Part shown: positions 25,483 through 36,961 of the stretch, piece by piece | Layout of the letters: each line of letters opens with the position of its first letter | Numbering within the stretch: the stretch's first letter is position 1 | NCBI GenBank assembly: GCA_963850415.1 | Contig: CAWKLE010000004.1 | Coordinates: forward strand, 62,001 to 126,000 | Source: VAXT01 sp963850415 | GTDB taxonomy: Bacteria; Actinomycetota; Thermoleophilia; Gaiellales; Gaiellaceae | DNA: 64,000 nt | Direction: 5' to 3' | Notes under the pieces: model-generated | Database searches by the model: none | Seen by the model: the letters and a program-made list of their open reading frames with translations, nothing else | Told to the model about the DNA's origin: nothing | Position numbers and translations under genes: made by a program

Positions 25483-26823
25483 GTGCAATTTCGCCAGTTC
25501 GTCGACGACGATCTCGGCTGCGCGTCCTACCTGATCGGCGACGAGTCCTCGGGTGAGGCCGTGGTCGTCGATCCCGCGTACGCGATCGAGGCCTACCTCG
25601 CCGAGGCGGAGAAACGGCACGTCCGGATCACGGGCGTGCTCGAGACACACACGCACGCCGACCACGTCTCCGGGCATGGCCGGTTCGCGCTCGAGCACGG
25701 GGTTCCCGTCCACGTCCACCCGGCCGCGGAGGCCGAATATCCGCACGAGGCGCTCGCGGACGGACAGGAGATCTCGCTCGGCGATGTGAAGATCCGCGTC
25801 CTGCACACGCCCGGCCACCGGCCGGAGCACTGCTGCTTCGTCGTCGTCGATGGCTCACGCGCCGACGAGCCCTGGCTCGTGATCACGGGCGACTCGCTGC
25901 TGATCGGGGACGCGGCGCGGCCCGATCTGGCCAGCGAGGCGATCGAAGGCGCGACCGGCCTCTACGGGAGCCTGCAGAAGCTGCTCGAGCTCCCCGACGG
26001 CGTCGAGCTCTACCCAGGACACGTCGCCGGCTCGCTCTGCGGCGCAGGCATGAGCTCGAAGGCGTCATCGACGATCGGCTTCGAGCGGCGCTTCAACCAC
26101 GCGCTGAACGTCGACCAGGACGAGTTCGTCCAGGAGCGCGCCAACTCTTCGACGCCGCGCCCTCCGAACATGGAGAACATCGTCGAGCTCAACCGCGGAC
26201 CGTTCCTCGGCGCTCAGCCACCGCTCGGTACGATCGACTCGCCAAACGGCGCGGTCGTCCTCGACGTCCGGCGCGCAAAGAAGTTCGTCGCCGGACACGT
26301 GCCGCACGCATTCAACATCCCGTTCGCAGGCTCCTCGTTCGCCACGAAATCGGCGTTCCTGCTGGGCAATGACGAGCCTGTTGCCATCTACGCCTCGTCG
26401 CAGGAAGAGGCCGAGTCTGCCGCCCAGGGACTGCGCTCGGTCGGGCTTTTCGAGCTGAAGGGCTACCTCCCTCACGCCGACACGAACGAGAGGCTCGAGC
26501 CGATCGGAATAGACGAGCTCGAGCACCTGGTCGCCGACGGCAAGGTCGAGGTGCTCGACGTGCGCGAGAAGTCGGAGCGCGACGAGGGCTACATCGACGG
26601 CACTCGGCACATGCCCTACCGCCTCGTGCGCGCCTTCGCCGACGACCTGCGCGCCGAGCAGAAGCCCGTGGTCACGATCTGCACGACCGGGTCGCGCGCG
26701 ACGACCGCCGCGAGTGTCCTGACGGCCGCCGGGGTCGACGTGCGACCCGTGCTCGGCGAAGGCGTCGAGGACTGGGCCGAGCGCGGCGGTCAGACGGTCC
26801 ACTTCCGCCGCTGTGGCAACTGA
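25483..26823 (+). CDS. Persulfide dioxygenase (MBL fold) fused to two rhodanese domains
   Basis: 446 residues. Residues 1-250 are an ETHE1-type metallo-hydrolase: THTHADHVSGHG, PGHRPEHCCF, ITGDSLLIGD and LYPGHVAGSLCG supply the iron ligands. Two rhodanese modules follow at ~260-345 and ~350-445. The first lacks a catalytic Cys (VAIYASS); the second has it (ICTTGSRATT). The protein would oxidise glutathione or low-molecular-weight persulfide to sulfite and could pass sulfur through the active rhodanese. Start is GTG after a TAGGGT box. Confidence 0.88.
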   Translation: MQFRQFVDDDLGCASYLIGDESSGEAVVVDPAYAIEAYLAEAEKRHVRITGVLETHTHADHVSGHGRFALEHGVPVHVHPAAEAEYPHEALADGQEISLGDVKIRVLHTPGHRPEHCCFVVVDGSRADEPWLVITGDSLLIGDAARPDLASEAIEGATGLYGSLQKLLELPDGVELYPGHVAGSLCGAGMSSKASSTIGFERRFNHALNVDQDEFVQERANSSTPRPPNMENIVELNRGPFLGAQPPLGTIDSPNGAVVLDVRRAKKFVAGHVPHAFNIPFAGSSFATKSAFLLGNDEPVAIYASSQEEAESAAQGLRSVGLFELKGYLPHADTNERLEPIGIDELEHLVADGKVEVLDVREKSERDEGYIDGTRHMPYRLVRAFADDLRAEQKPVVTICTTGSRATTAASVLTAAGVDVRPVLGEGVEDWAERGGQTVHFRRCGN

Positions 26824-27259
26824 GCTCCGCGAGATTCTGCCGCCCGACACCGCGCTGGCCTTCCCCGCGATGCAGGCGCTCCGACCCCATTACGTGGAGG
26901 AATCCGCGTTCGTCGAGCGCGTCGACAAGGTTCAGCGCGGCGAGGGCTACCGGCTCGTCGGGATCTTCGAAGACGATCCCGCCCACGCGCTCGCCGTCGC
27001 GGGCTTCCGGGTCGGGCACATGCTCATGTGGGGGCGCTTCCTCTACGTCGACGATCTCTCGACCCTGCCCGAAGCGCGCCGCCGCGGCTACGGCAGACAG
27101 CTACTCGACTGGCTGGGCGACGAGGCCGAACGGCTCGGGTGTGAGCAGTTCCACCTCGACTCGGGCGTGGGCCCGACCCGCACCGACGCGCACCGGCTCT
27201 ACTTCAACACGGGCCTCGAGATCACGTCGTTCCACTTCGCGCGACGCCTCGACCACTAG
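26813..27259 (+). CDS. GNAT acetyltransferase
   Basis: 148 residues. The acetyl-CoA pyrophosphate loop is EARRRGYGRQLLDWL, preceded by strand LYVDDLSTLP and followed by the typical C-terminal LYFNTGLE segment. The substrate is unknown. GTG at 26813 overlaps the preceding gene by 11 bp. The stop shares CTAG with the convergent frameshifted cyclase gene. Confidence 0.88.
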   Translation: MATELREILPPDTALAFPAMQALRPHYVEESAFVERVDKVQRGEGYRLVGIFEDDPAHALAVAGFRVGHMLMWGRFLYVDDLSTLPEARRRGYGRQLLDWLGDEAERLGCEQFHLDSGVGPTRTDAHRLYFNTGLEITSFHFARRLDH

Positions 27260-30200
27260 CCGGCCGCGGCCAGGAGCGCTTCTCCCTCGCGAATGTAGGC
27301 CGTCGCGCCGACGGAGCGCCAAAAGGCGAGCGAGCGCTGGAGCTCCTCGTCCGCCTCTGCCCGGCGGCCTTCCCGGACGAAGGTTTCCGCCGCGCGCAGT
27401 CGGCCCTGGGCCTCTTCGGGAAGCGCGCCCATGGCCGAATACGTGTCTGCGGCGATCCCAAAGTCTCCCGACACATACGCCGCCGCCGCCCTGCGCCAGG
27501 GTGTCTTGACTCTCGATCTCTCGATCAGTGCGGGAAGCTCCGACGTTCCCCCGAGCGCCACGAGCGCGACGGCGAGATCCGGTAGCCACCCGCAGTCGCC
27601 GCCGATCCCGAGACCATGGCTCTCCCACTCGGAGAGGAGCTCGGAAGCAAGGCGCTCGGCGCGGCCACGGTCGGTTCCAACGACGGCGCGCGCGACGAAG
27701 GCCAGCGACGGCCACACGACCTGGGGATCCTTGGCGGCCTCTGCGCGCTCGAGCGCTCGATCGGCATCCTCCTGCGCCCCTCGCAGGTCGCCGCGCGCGA
27801 GGCGGATTTGACCCCGAAGCACGCGCAAAGGAGGTTCGATCCAGAACCCTGACTCGGCGGCCTCCGCCACGTACCCGTCCAGCTGCTCGACCATCTCATC
27901 CCAGCGGCCCTGGTAGTAGAGACCCCAGCACCGGTCGCCCCGAATCCAGCGCAGCCAGTCGGCGACTCCGAAGCGCTCGCCGAGACGAAGCGCCTCGGCG
28001 CTCGTGAGCCAGCCCCGCTCCAGCTCGCCGAGGTCGTAGAGCACCGACGCGAGATTGCCGTACGCCCGAACGCTCTCGATGGAGTTGGCTTCCAACGCGA
28101 TCGAGGCGCTCTGCTCCAGGTCGTCGATCCCGTCCATGTCGCCGGTCGCAACGCGGGCGATGCCGATGTTGTTCAGCGCGTGCGACCGGAGTGGGTCGAT
28201 CTGAAGTTCCTCCGCCATGGCCAGCGCCTCGCGGCCGACGCGGATGCCGTCCTCGTGCTCACCCGCGAGCGTCGCGTAACGCGACACGTTGGCGACGACG
28301 TAGGCCTTGGAGTACGAGTTCGGCTGGTCGGCGATCAGGGCCCGAGCCGCGTTCACTCTCGCGAAGCCCTCGTCGCGGCTGCCGAGGAGCCAGAAGACCT
28401 CGCTGATCAGGATCTCGGCCTCGGCCGTCTGGGCCCTGTCCCCGGCGGCGAGCAACGCGTCCCGAGCGTCGGTGATGAGCTCGAGCGACTGCGTCGGCAT
28501 CTCGGCATGCGCCGCCCGCGCGTAGCGGAAGAGAAGATCGGCGCGAGCATCGTCGTCCTCGGGCCAGAGCTCGATCGCGGCGCCGTAGAAGCGCCTGGCA
28601 GCGGGGAACGCGCTGAGCACGTATGCGCGGTCCCCCGCCTCGCGAAGCCGGAACCTGGCACGCGTCGCCAGGTCGCCCGCCTCGACTCCGGCGGCTCGAT
28701 CGAGCTCGAGGGCGGTCACGTAGTGGTGCGCCAGCATCTCGGCGTGATCCTCGGGACGCCCGAGCGACTCGATCCACTCGGCGGCCGTCTGATGCTTCTT
28801 CGATCGGGCGGCGCGCGGGATCTGCGAATAGGCGACGTCCCCCACGAGCAGGTGGCTGAAGGCGTACTGGCTCTCCTCGCCAACGGACGAACGACGATCG
28901 CGGCGCACGAACTCCTTTCGCTCGAGCCGGTGCAGGAGGAGCTCGGCTTCCTCCCGGTCGCGTCCTCCGATCTGGCTCGAGCGACCCGAGCCAGAAGACC
29001 TTCCCGACCACGGCCGCGTCCTGGAGCAGGAGCTTTTCCTCGATCGGGAGCGCATCGAGGCGCGCCGCGATCAGTCCCTGCACGGACTCCGGTAGCCGCA
29101 ACTCACGCGCGCCGTCGCCGACCTCGTCGGCCATCCGCGCGAACTCCTCCGCGTAGAGCGGGTTGCCGCCCGCGCGCTCGATGAGCGTGGTCTGAAGCTC
29201 GGCGGGCAGGACGGCCCGTTCCAGGAGCGCGTGGACGAGCCGGGCCGTGTCGTCGTCCGAGAGCGGCGAGAGCGAGATCGTGGCCGCGTTCGACTTCCCT
29301 CCGCCCCAGCCCGGTCGGCGTGAGAGAAGCTCGGGCCGCGCCGTGCACACGCACGAGCATCGGCACACCTGTCGCCCAGTCGACCAGGTGATCGACGAAG
29401 TCGAGCAGGCTGTCGTCCGCCCAGTGCAGGTCCTCGAAGATGAGAATCAGCGGGTTCTTCTCGGCGAGCGCTTCGAAGAAACGTCGCCACGCGGCAAACG
29501 CCTCCGACTGTCGACCACCCCCGCCGTGCTCCTCTGCGGCCCGGCCCACGAGCGGCCGGAGGTGGCCTTCGACCCACTGGCGGTCCGAGGTGCCGTCGAG
29601 CGCTTCCGCGACGACCTCGGAGAGCTTCTCGTCGACCTGTTCCGCGCTGTCGGTCTCGAGGATGCCCGCGTGGGCCTTGATCATCTCGCTCAGCGCCCAA
29701 TACGTCACACCCTCGCCGTACGGCAGACACCGCCCCTGCCGCCAGTACATGATCTCGGGCTCGCGATCGAGAGCGGCGAACAGCTCGGAGACGAGACGGC
29801 TCTTGCCGATGCCGGGCACGCCGACGAGCGTCACCAGCTGGGTCGACTCCTCCTGCCGCGCGCGCTGCAGGGCGCCGCGCAGGAGCTCGCTCTCGTGCTC
29901 GCGTCCCACGAGGGGCGCTCCTCCGCTCCGGGCGACGTCCTCGCCGTAGCGCGAGCGTGCCTCGACGACCTCCCAGACGGGGACCGGCTCGGCCTTCCCC
30001 TTCGCCTCGACCGCGTCTTTCGGCTCATACGAGATCGGTTGTCTCGTGCCCCGATAGGTGGCCTCGTCGACCAGGATCCCGTTCACAGGCGCGGCGGATT
30101 GGAGACGGGCGGCTGTGTTCACCACGTCCCCGGAAGCCATGCCTTCCCCCTCGGCCGGCCGAGCGCCGAGCGCGACCAGGGCCTCGCCGGTCGTGATGCC

Positions 30201-30586
30201 GACTCGCACCTGGAGGTCGCCCTCCTCACGGATCCAGTCGCGGATCGCGAGCGCTGCGCGAACCGCCCGCTCGGGATCGTCCTCGTGAGCGGTCGGCGCG
30301 CCGAAGAGCGCCATCACCGCGTCGCCGATGAACTTCTCGACCGTCCCGCCGCGCCGCTCGAGCTCCGTGCGCAGCCGCGAGTGGTAGGGCTCGAGCACCG
30401 CGCGCACGTCCTCGGGGTCGAGCTGCTCGGCCCGCGACGTGAAGCCGACGAGGTCGGCGAAGAGGACGGTCACGACCTTGCGCTCCTCCCGGGCCGGCTC
30501 GGCGGTGTGCTCCAGGCGAGTGCCGCAACTCGAGCAGAAGCGCGCGCCGTCCTCGTTCTCATGGCCGCAGCTGGGACAGATGAGCA

Positions 30587-30587
<1 letters not shown>
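27256..30587 (-). pseudogene. Class III cyclase-AAA ATPase-TPR regulator, broken by two frameshifts
   Basis: Read through two +1 corrections the product is about 1109 residues. The N-terminal zinc ribbon is CPSCGHENEDGARFCSSCG. The cyclase domain has VLFADLVGFTSRAEQ and KFIGDAVMALFG; the ATPase has GVPGIGKSRLV and ILIFEDLHWADD; a long TPR region follows. One extra base near 29351 breaks the frame after VPMLV, where VCTARPELL should follow. Another near 28978 breaks it after VFWLGSL, before QIGGRDREEAELLL. Both halves keep normal codon bias, so the damage is recent or a sequencing error. It starts on the stop of the threonine dehydratase gene (TGATG). Confidence 0.82.
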
Positions 30588-31786
<1,199 letters not shown>

Positions 31787-32507
31787 GCTTGAACACCTTG
31801 TCCATGATCTCCTGTACTGCCGTCAAGGGGTCCAATTCTCGCTGTTGCACCTCGTCCAGGAGCCGGCGCAGCTCCGGATCGTCCTCAACAGCGGTCTGGA
31901 GGTGCGTTTTCGCCCGCGCCGAGGCGACCGCGAACACCTCGCCCGCGAGGTTCCGGCGACGGCGCTCCTCGAGGCTCCCGTCCTCCTCGAGATGGGCGCG
32001 ATGCTCCTCGACCTTCTCCCAGAGCTTCGCGATGCCCTCGTCGCTCGTCGCCTCGGTGAGCACGATCGGGGGCCGCCACGGGCGGTCCTTGTCGAGCGTG
32101 AGGATCGAGCGCACCTCGTTCAGCATCGTCTTCGCGGCGGGGTGGTCCTTCTTGTTGATCGCGATCACGTCCGGGATCTCCATGATTCCCGCCTTCAGCG
32201 CCTGGATCGAATCGCCGGAGCCCGGCATGAGGACGAGCAGGACGGTGTCCGCGATCCCGATCACCTCGACCTCGCTCTGGCCGGTTCCGACCGTCTCCAC
32301 GAAGATCACGTCCTTGCCGGCCGCGTCCAGGATGAGCAGGGCCTGAAGGGTCGCCTCGGCGAGACCGCCGAGGTGGCCGCGCGTGCCCATCGAGCGGATG
32401 AAGACCCCCGGATCGAGAAAGTGCTCGGACAGGCGGATCCGGTCGCCGAGAAGCGCGCCCTGCGTGAAGGGGCTCGACGGGTCGACGGAGATCACACCGA
32501 CGCTCTT

Positions 32508-32567
32508 GGCGCCCGGCGTCGCTTGCGATGCTGGATCAGAGGCCGTGCCGGCTTTGCCGGCGCGGCC
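32508..32567 (-). repeat. 60-bp palindromic in-frame insertion in meaB
   Basis: Contains a 27-bp palindrome at 32541-32567 (12-bp arms with one mismatch around TTT) and a 16-bp palindrome at 32516-32531 (GCGTCGC / GCGATGC arms). The encoded 20 residues are Gly-, Ala- and Ser-rich and sit where MeaB relatives have a tight turn. Confidence 0.6.
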
Positions 32568-32808
32568 GCCTGCACCGCGGATCTGGCGGACGAGCGCGGC
32601 GATCAGGCTCGACTTCCCGACGCCGGGCGGCCCGGTGATCCCGACGACGTACGCCGAGCCCGTCTCCGGGTAGATCTCGCGGACGAGCTCGGAGGCGAGC
32701 GGGTCGCCGTTCTCGACGAGCGTGATCGCCCGGGCCAGCGCGCGCCGGTCGCCCTCGCGCACTCCCGCGGCGAGCGTCTCGCCGGTCCAGTCGCGGCGAC
32801 GCGCCATG

Positions 32809-34077
32809 TCAGACTTCGGCCTCGGCGACGCGTTGCGCCTCGATCACGGGACTGCGAATCCCGCGCGCGAGCCCGTACCCGACGAGTGCGGCAAACCCGG
32901 AGATACACGCGGAGACGCCCCAGACCCAGCGCGCGCCGAACTCGTTCGTCAGTGGTCCCGCCAGGACCATCCCGAGCCCGAGCACGGCGTAGTTCGAGCT
33001 CATCAGCACCGTGAACACGCGCCCGCGCATCGCGTCGGGAGCCCCGCGCTGGACGAGCACCGCGTTGCACACGACCGCCACTCCGTTGCCCACGCCCGAG
33101 ACGATGACGCACGCGGCGGCGATCCAGACGTTCGGCGCCGCCGCGGCAAGGCCGATCCCGATCGCCATCAGCACGAAGCCGCCGCTGTAGACCCTGGGCA
33201 GGTCGAGCCGCTCGAGCCAGACGCCCGCGCTCAGGCTCCCGAAGACGAGCCCGAAGCCCGCGGTGGCGAGCAGCAGCCCGTAACCGAAGTCGCCCGCGTT
33301 GAACGAGACCTTCGCCAGCACGACCTCGCCGACGTTGACGCCCGCGTTGCCAAGCATCCCGACGTTCCACGCGATGAGGACGGTCAGGAGCGCGCGCGAG
33401 GAGCTGATCAGGCGCAGGCCGGCCGCGATGTCACGCCAGTGACCTTCCGTGCTCGCCTGGGCGACCTGGAGCAGGCGGGCCGGGATGCGGAGGATGAGCA
33501 CCGCCGAATAGAGGAACGTGATCGCGTTCAGCACGTAGGCCCAGTCCGGGCTCGTGGCCGCGACGAGCACGCCGCCGATCAGCGGGCCGACGACGGTCGT
33601 CACCGCATCGGCCGCCTGCAGCAGGCCCTGGGCACTCGGCAACTCGTGGTCCTCGACGAGGTTGGGCAGCCCCGCGTACACGGCTGGCCGGAAGAACCCG
33701 GTGGCGAGACCGGCGATCGCCGCGAGGCCCACGACCTGACCGGCGCTCGTCGCGAACGGCAGCGTGCAGAAGACGAGGAAGCGCACGATGTCGGCCGAGA
33801 CCATCACTCGGCGGCGCGAGAGGCGGTCGACGAGCGGCCCGACAGTCAGACCGATCGCGATCGCGGGCAGGAAGTCGGCGATCAGCAGCGCGGCGATCCA
33901 CGTCCCGGAGTGCGTCAGGTCCCAGACCTGGAGGTTGAGCGCGACGAACGCCATCCAGTTTCCGAGGCCGGAGCCGAAGGCCGCGAAGAAGAGCAGGCGC
34001 AGGCCGCGCACCCGGTGGAGCAGGTCGGACTGCCTCCCGAGTAGACGGTTCATGACTCCAGAAGCGGGGTCGGCCAC
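32809..34077 (-). CDS. MFS transporter (enterobactin-exporter-like)
   Basis: 422 residues with about 11-12 membrane spans. The layout (LLFFAAFGSGLGNWMAFVALNLQVWDLT; VGPLVDRLSRRRVMVSADIVRF) is that of the MFS_3 group, often drug or siderophore exporters. The start is GTG at 34077 or ATG at 34053 (MNRLLGRQSD); a TAACCT box lies 10 nt before the GTG. The substrate is unknown. It is the first gene of the meaB-ilvA run. Confidence 0.86.
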   Translation of the reverse strand: MADPASGVMNRLLGRQSDLLHRVRGLRLLFFAAFGSGLGNWMAFVALNLQVWDLTHSGTWIAALLIADFLPAIAIGLTVGPLVDRLSRRRVMVSADIVRFLVFCTLPFATSAGQVVGLAAIAGLATGFFRPAVYAGLPNLVEDHELPSAQGLLQAADAVTTVVGPLIGGVLVAATSPDWAYVLNAITFLYSAVLILRIPARLLQVAQASTEGHWRDIAAGLRLISSSRALLTVLIAWNVGMLGNAGVNVGEVVLAKVSFNAGDFGYGLLLATAGFGLVFGSLSAGVWLERLDLPRVYSGGFVLMAIGIGLAAAAPNVWIAAACVIVSGVGNGVAVVCNAVLVQRGAPDAMRGRVFTVLMSSNYAVLGLGMVLAGPLTNEFGARWVWGVSACISGFAALVGYGLARGIRSPVIEAQRVAEAEV

Positions 34078-34131
34078 GGTTTCGCGGAGGTTAGTGGAGT
34101 CCTAAGGCGAAGCGTGATTGGGCGGGGAGAA

Positions 34132-35862
34132 ATGTCACTGCGGAGTTACACTCAACCGGCCATGCCCCCCTCGGCCCCGTCCGCCGCAGCCGGGCGCCGA
34201 CGTCGCGTCCTTCTCGTTCACGCGAACCCGTTTCAGCGGGTCACGCCGGTGCCGGCCTACGGGCTCGAGCGGCTGCGCACGGCTGCGGAGGAGGCAGGCG
34301 CTGAGGTGCGGCTCCTCGACCCGTACCTCGTTTCCGAGGACCCACTTGGAGCGGCCCGCGAGGCGGCGTTGGCCTTTCGTCCCGACTTGATCGGGCTCGG
34401 GATCCGGATCATCGACGACTGCATCGTGGTCGACCGGCTCGACGGGCCTGACGACCAGCCGATCGACGTCAGCTTCCTGCTTCCGGAGATCCTCGAGCTG
34501 CGGCGCGCCTTGGGCGAAGTGGCGCCCGAGGCGATGTTTATCGCGGGCGGAGCGGGCTTCTCGGCCTGCCCACAGGAGTGCCTCGAGTTCCTGGGCGTCG
34601 ACTACGGCGTCGTCGGCGCCGGCGAGGACGCGCTGGCCATGCTCTGTTCAGACGCGTCCTGGGACCAGGTCCCGGGGCTGGTCCGGAGGGGACAGGCCGA
34701 CGGGGTCGGTGCATACCACCTCGGCTTCGGCGGGCCGACGTGCCGCGATCCGCTGTACGCGCCCGCGAACTCGTTTCCGGTCCGGACGCGCATCGGCTGC
34801 GCGATGCAGTGCGTCTACTGCACAGCCGCGAACCTCGGCCGTCAGCACGCGAACGGCGCGGTCGAGACCGTGCTCGAGGAGGTGGAGCGAACCGTGGCCG
34901 GCGCGCGCGAACGCGGCGTCGGGCGCGTGCCGATCTTCTTCGCGGACGACGAGTTCAACCTGCCGGAAGAGCGCCATGCGATCGCTGTGCTCGAAGGGCT
35001 CCGCGACCGCGGGCTCACGAAGCACATCAGCTGGCGCGCGTACTTCAACCCGACGCCTTTTTCCGCCGAGTTCGCAGAGCTCGTGCGCGAGACCAACGGG
35101 CACGTCTCGATCACGGTCGACAGCGCGGCCGACGCATTGCTCGAGACCGCCCAGAAGCCGTTCCGGCGTCGGCACCTCGACGCGCTCGTCGCGCTCCTCG
35201 GCGAGCACGGAGTCTCCGCCGACCTCGGGCTCATCTTCGGGCTCCCGGGCGAGACCGAGGAGACGATCGCCGAGACGATCGGCTTCGTCCGCTCGCTGCC
35301 CGAGTCGATCGAGGTCGTCTACTCGGCCGGCGCGCGCGTCTATCCGCACACGCCGCTCGCGCGCATCGCGGAGCAGGAACCGGACCGCCTCGTCGGCGCG
35401 GACGACCCGACGTTCCTGAGCCCGGTCGTCTATTCGCGCCCGTGGCCGCCACGCGAGCTGGCGCGCCGCCTCGACGCGCAGCTCCGCGAGCTCCCGAACG
35501 TCAGCCGCGTCGGGGTCGCCTACGCAACCGGCCAGACCACGCTCAGCGACGCGTACCGAGCAGTCCTCTCCAAACCGACTTTGCAACAGACTGTTACTAA
35601 GTCGAATGGGCGCTTGCCCTGGGACGAGATCCTCGAGCGAGCGGCGCACGACGACACGCAGCGGAAGCCGGCCGAGACGATCGCCGCCTGTCTCCAGGTC
35701 GCGCTCTGGCACGGGCGCTACGACCTCGCGTCGTCCGCGGCAGCCCGGCTCCTCCGCGAAGAGATCCCGCCGGAGATGTCGCGAGCGCAGCTCCGCTTCG
35801 CCCGCCTGGCGTACGGCGGCATCGCGCTGGCGGATCGCGCTAAGTCTGCGTTGCGGCGCTGA
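34132..35862 (+). CDS. B12-binding radical SAM protein
   Basis: 576 residues. Residues ~20-170 form a cobalamin-binding fold (VLLVHANPFQRVTPVPAYGLERLR; IIDDCIVV). The radical SAM cluster motif is RIGCAMQCVYC, C-x3-C-x2-C, at ~222-230, followed by IFFADDEFNLP and GLIFGLPGETEETI. A C-terminal domain follows. The reaction (methylation or C-C chemistry) cannot be named. ATG at 34132 has GGGGAGAA before it. A family B repeat encodes TLQQTVT at ~483-489, in the linker to the last domain. It ends overlapping hisC by 23 bp. Confidence 0.88.
   Translation: MSLRSYTQPAMPPSAPSAAAGRRRRVLLVHANPFQRVTPVPAYGLERLRTAAEEAGAEVRLLDPYLVSEDPLGAAREAALAFRPDLIGLGIRIIDDCIVVDRLDGPDDQPIDVSFLLPEILELRRALGEVAPEAMFIAGGAGFSACPQECLEFLGVDYGVVGAGEDALAMLCSDASWDQVPGLVRRGQADGVGAYHLGFGGPTCRDPLYAPANSFPVRTRIGCAMQCVYCTAANLGRQHANGAVETVLEEVERTVAGARERGVGRVPIFFADDEFNLPEERHAIAVLEGLRDRGLTKHISWRAYFNPTPFSAEFAELVRETNGHVSITVDSAADALLETAQKPFRRRHLDALVALLGEHGVSADLGLIFGLPGETEETIAETIGFVRSLPESIEVVYSAGARVYPHTPLARIAEQEPDRLVGADDPTFLSPVVYSRPWPPRELARRLDAQLRELPNVSRVGVAYATGQTTLSDAYRAVLSKPTLQQTVTKSNGRLPWDEILERAAHDDTQRKPAETIAACLQVALWHGRYDLASSAAARLLREEIPPEMSRAQLRFARLAYGGIALADRAKSALRR
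35576..35604 (+). repeat. Family B palindromic mini-repeat inside the radical SAM gene
   Basis: 29-bp imperfect palindrome: arms CGACTTTGCAACAG and CTGTTACTAAGTCG around a central A, with two mismatched pairs. Bases 35577-35597 are identical to 21408-21428. It encodes TLQQTVTK in frame. Confidence 0.7.
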
Positions 35863-36961
35863 AAACTCGCCCGAGCGCCTCGCCGAAGAGCTCGTTCTCC
35901 TCGGGCGTGCCCACCGTCACGCGGATCGCCCCAGGTGCGCCGAAACCACCGGCCGGGCGGACGATCACGCCTTCCCGCAGGAGCTGCTCGAAGAGCGGCC
36001 TCGAGTCCTCGCCGACCTCGGCAAAGAGGAAGTTCGCCACGGACACGGGCGGGTCGAGACCGTGCTCACGCATGATCCGCTCGAGCTGAACGAGGCCCTC
36101 CGCGTTCAACGCCCGGCGCCGTGCGAGCTCGTCCTGCGAGTCGAGGCTCGCAACCGCGGCGTCCTGGGCGGTCGAGTTGACGTCGAACGCACGCCGTACC
36201 TTGCCGATCGAGGTCACGACCTGCTCCGGCCCGAGCGCGTACCCGACCCGCAACCCGGCGAGCCCGTAGATCTTCGAGAAGGTGCGCAGGACGACGACCT
36301 TTCGCCCCGCCTTCAGGTACTCGAGGCCATCCACGTACTCCGGGTCGTCGATGTACTCGTAGTACGCCTGGTCGAGGACAGTCAGGACATGTCCCGGGAC
36401 CTGGTCCAGGAACATGTCCAGTTCGGCCCTCGTGTTCATCGTCCCGGTCGGGTTGTTCGGGTGACAGACGTAGACGAGCTTCGTGCGCGGCCCGATCGCC
36501 TCGAGCATCGCGTCCAGGTCGTAGCGCTGGTCGCGGAGCGGCACGCGCTTTGGCACCCCGCCCAGCTTGAGCGCATCGATCACATAACTCGGGAAAGAGG
36601 GCCAGCCGCAAACGATCTCGTCGCCGGGATCGAGCGCGAGCTGTGAGAGGTAGTCGACGATCCCGTCGGAGCCGGCGCCCGGCGCGACCTCCTCGAAGCG
36701 AACGTCGTGCAGCTCGGCGAGCGCCGTGCGCAGCTGGTACGAGCCCCCGTCGGGATAGCGGTTCAGCGTCTCAGCGCCGCGCGCGATCGCCTCCATCGCA
36801 GCCGGGAACGGCCCGAACGGCCCCTCGTTGGACGCGAGCTTGACGACCTGCTCGAGCCCGAGCTCGCGCTTCACCTCCGACAGGGGCTTCCCCGGCTCGT
36901 AGGGGACGATGTCCCGAACGGCAGGCTTGAAGAACGAGTCGGCGATCTCGGCGAAGCTCAC
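35840..36961 (-). CDS. hisC: Histidinol-phosphate aminotransferase
   Basis: 373 residues of class I/II PLP aminotransferase. KLASNEGPFGP opens it; the cofactor segments are CHPNNPTGT, VLDQAYYEY and the Lys loop RTFSKIYGLAGLRVGYAL; RPAGGFGAPGAIRVTVGT closes it. It transaminates imidazole-acetol phosphate in histidine synthesis, though aromatic aminotransferase activity is possible. It overlaps the GNAT gene start/stop by ATGA. A 35-bp family A palindrome overlies codons 181-193 (FLDQVPGHVL). Confidence 0.9.
   Translation of the reverse strand: MSFAEIADSFFKPAVRDIVPYEPGKPLSEVKRELGLEQVVKLASNEGPFGPFPAAMEAIARGAETLNRYPDGGSYQLRTALAELHDVRFEEVAPGAGSDGIVDYLSQLALDPGDEIVCGWPSFPSYVIDALKLGGVPKRVPLRDQRYDLDAMLEAIGPRTKLVYVCHPNNPTGTMNTRAELDMFLDQVPGHVLTVLDQAYYEYIDDPEYVDGLEYLKAGRKVVVLRTFSKIYGLAGLRVGYALGPEQVVTSIGKVRRAFDVNSTAQDAAVASLDSQDELARRRALNAEGLVQLERIMREHGLDPPVSVANFLFAEVGEDSRPLFEQLLREGVIVRPAGGFGAPGAIRVTVGTPEENELFGEALGRVFSAATQT
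36385..36419. repeat. Family A palindromic mini-repeat inside hisC
   Basis: Symmetric about base 36402: 15 of 17 base pairs match. Outer arms are GGACATGT (36385-36392) and ACATGTCC (36412-36419); inner core is GGACC-T-GGTCC. On the minus strand it encodes DQVPG, as does the copy at 49838-49873. Confidence 0.75.

Noticed and set aside
34661..34673. Another GGGACC-A-GGTCCC core in the radical SAM gene
   Set aside because: Core matches family A and encodes WDQVPGLV, but outer arms do not pair and VPGLV is normal in these proteins. Left out of the copy count.
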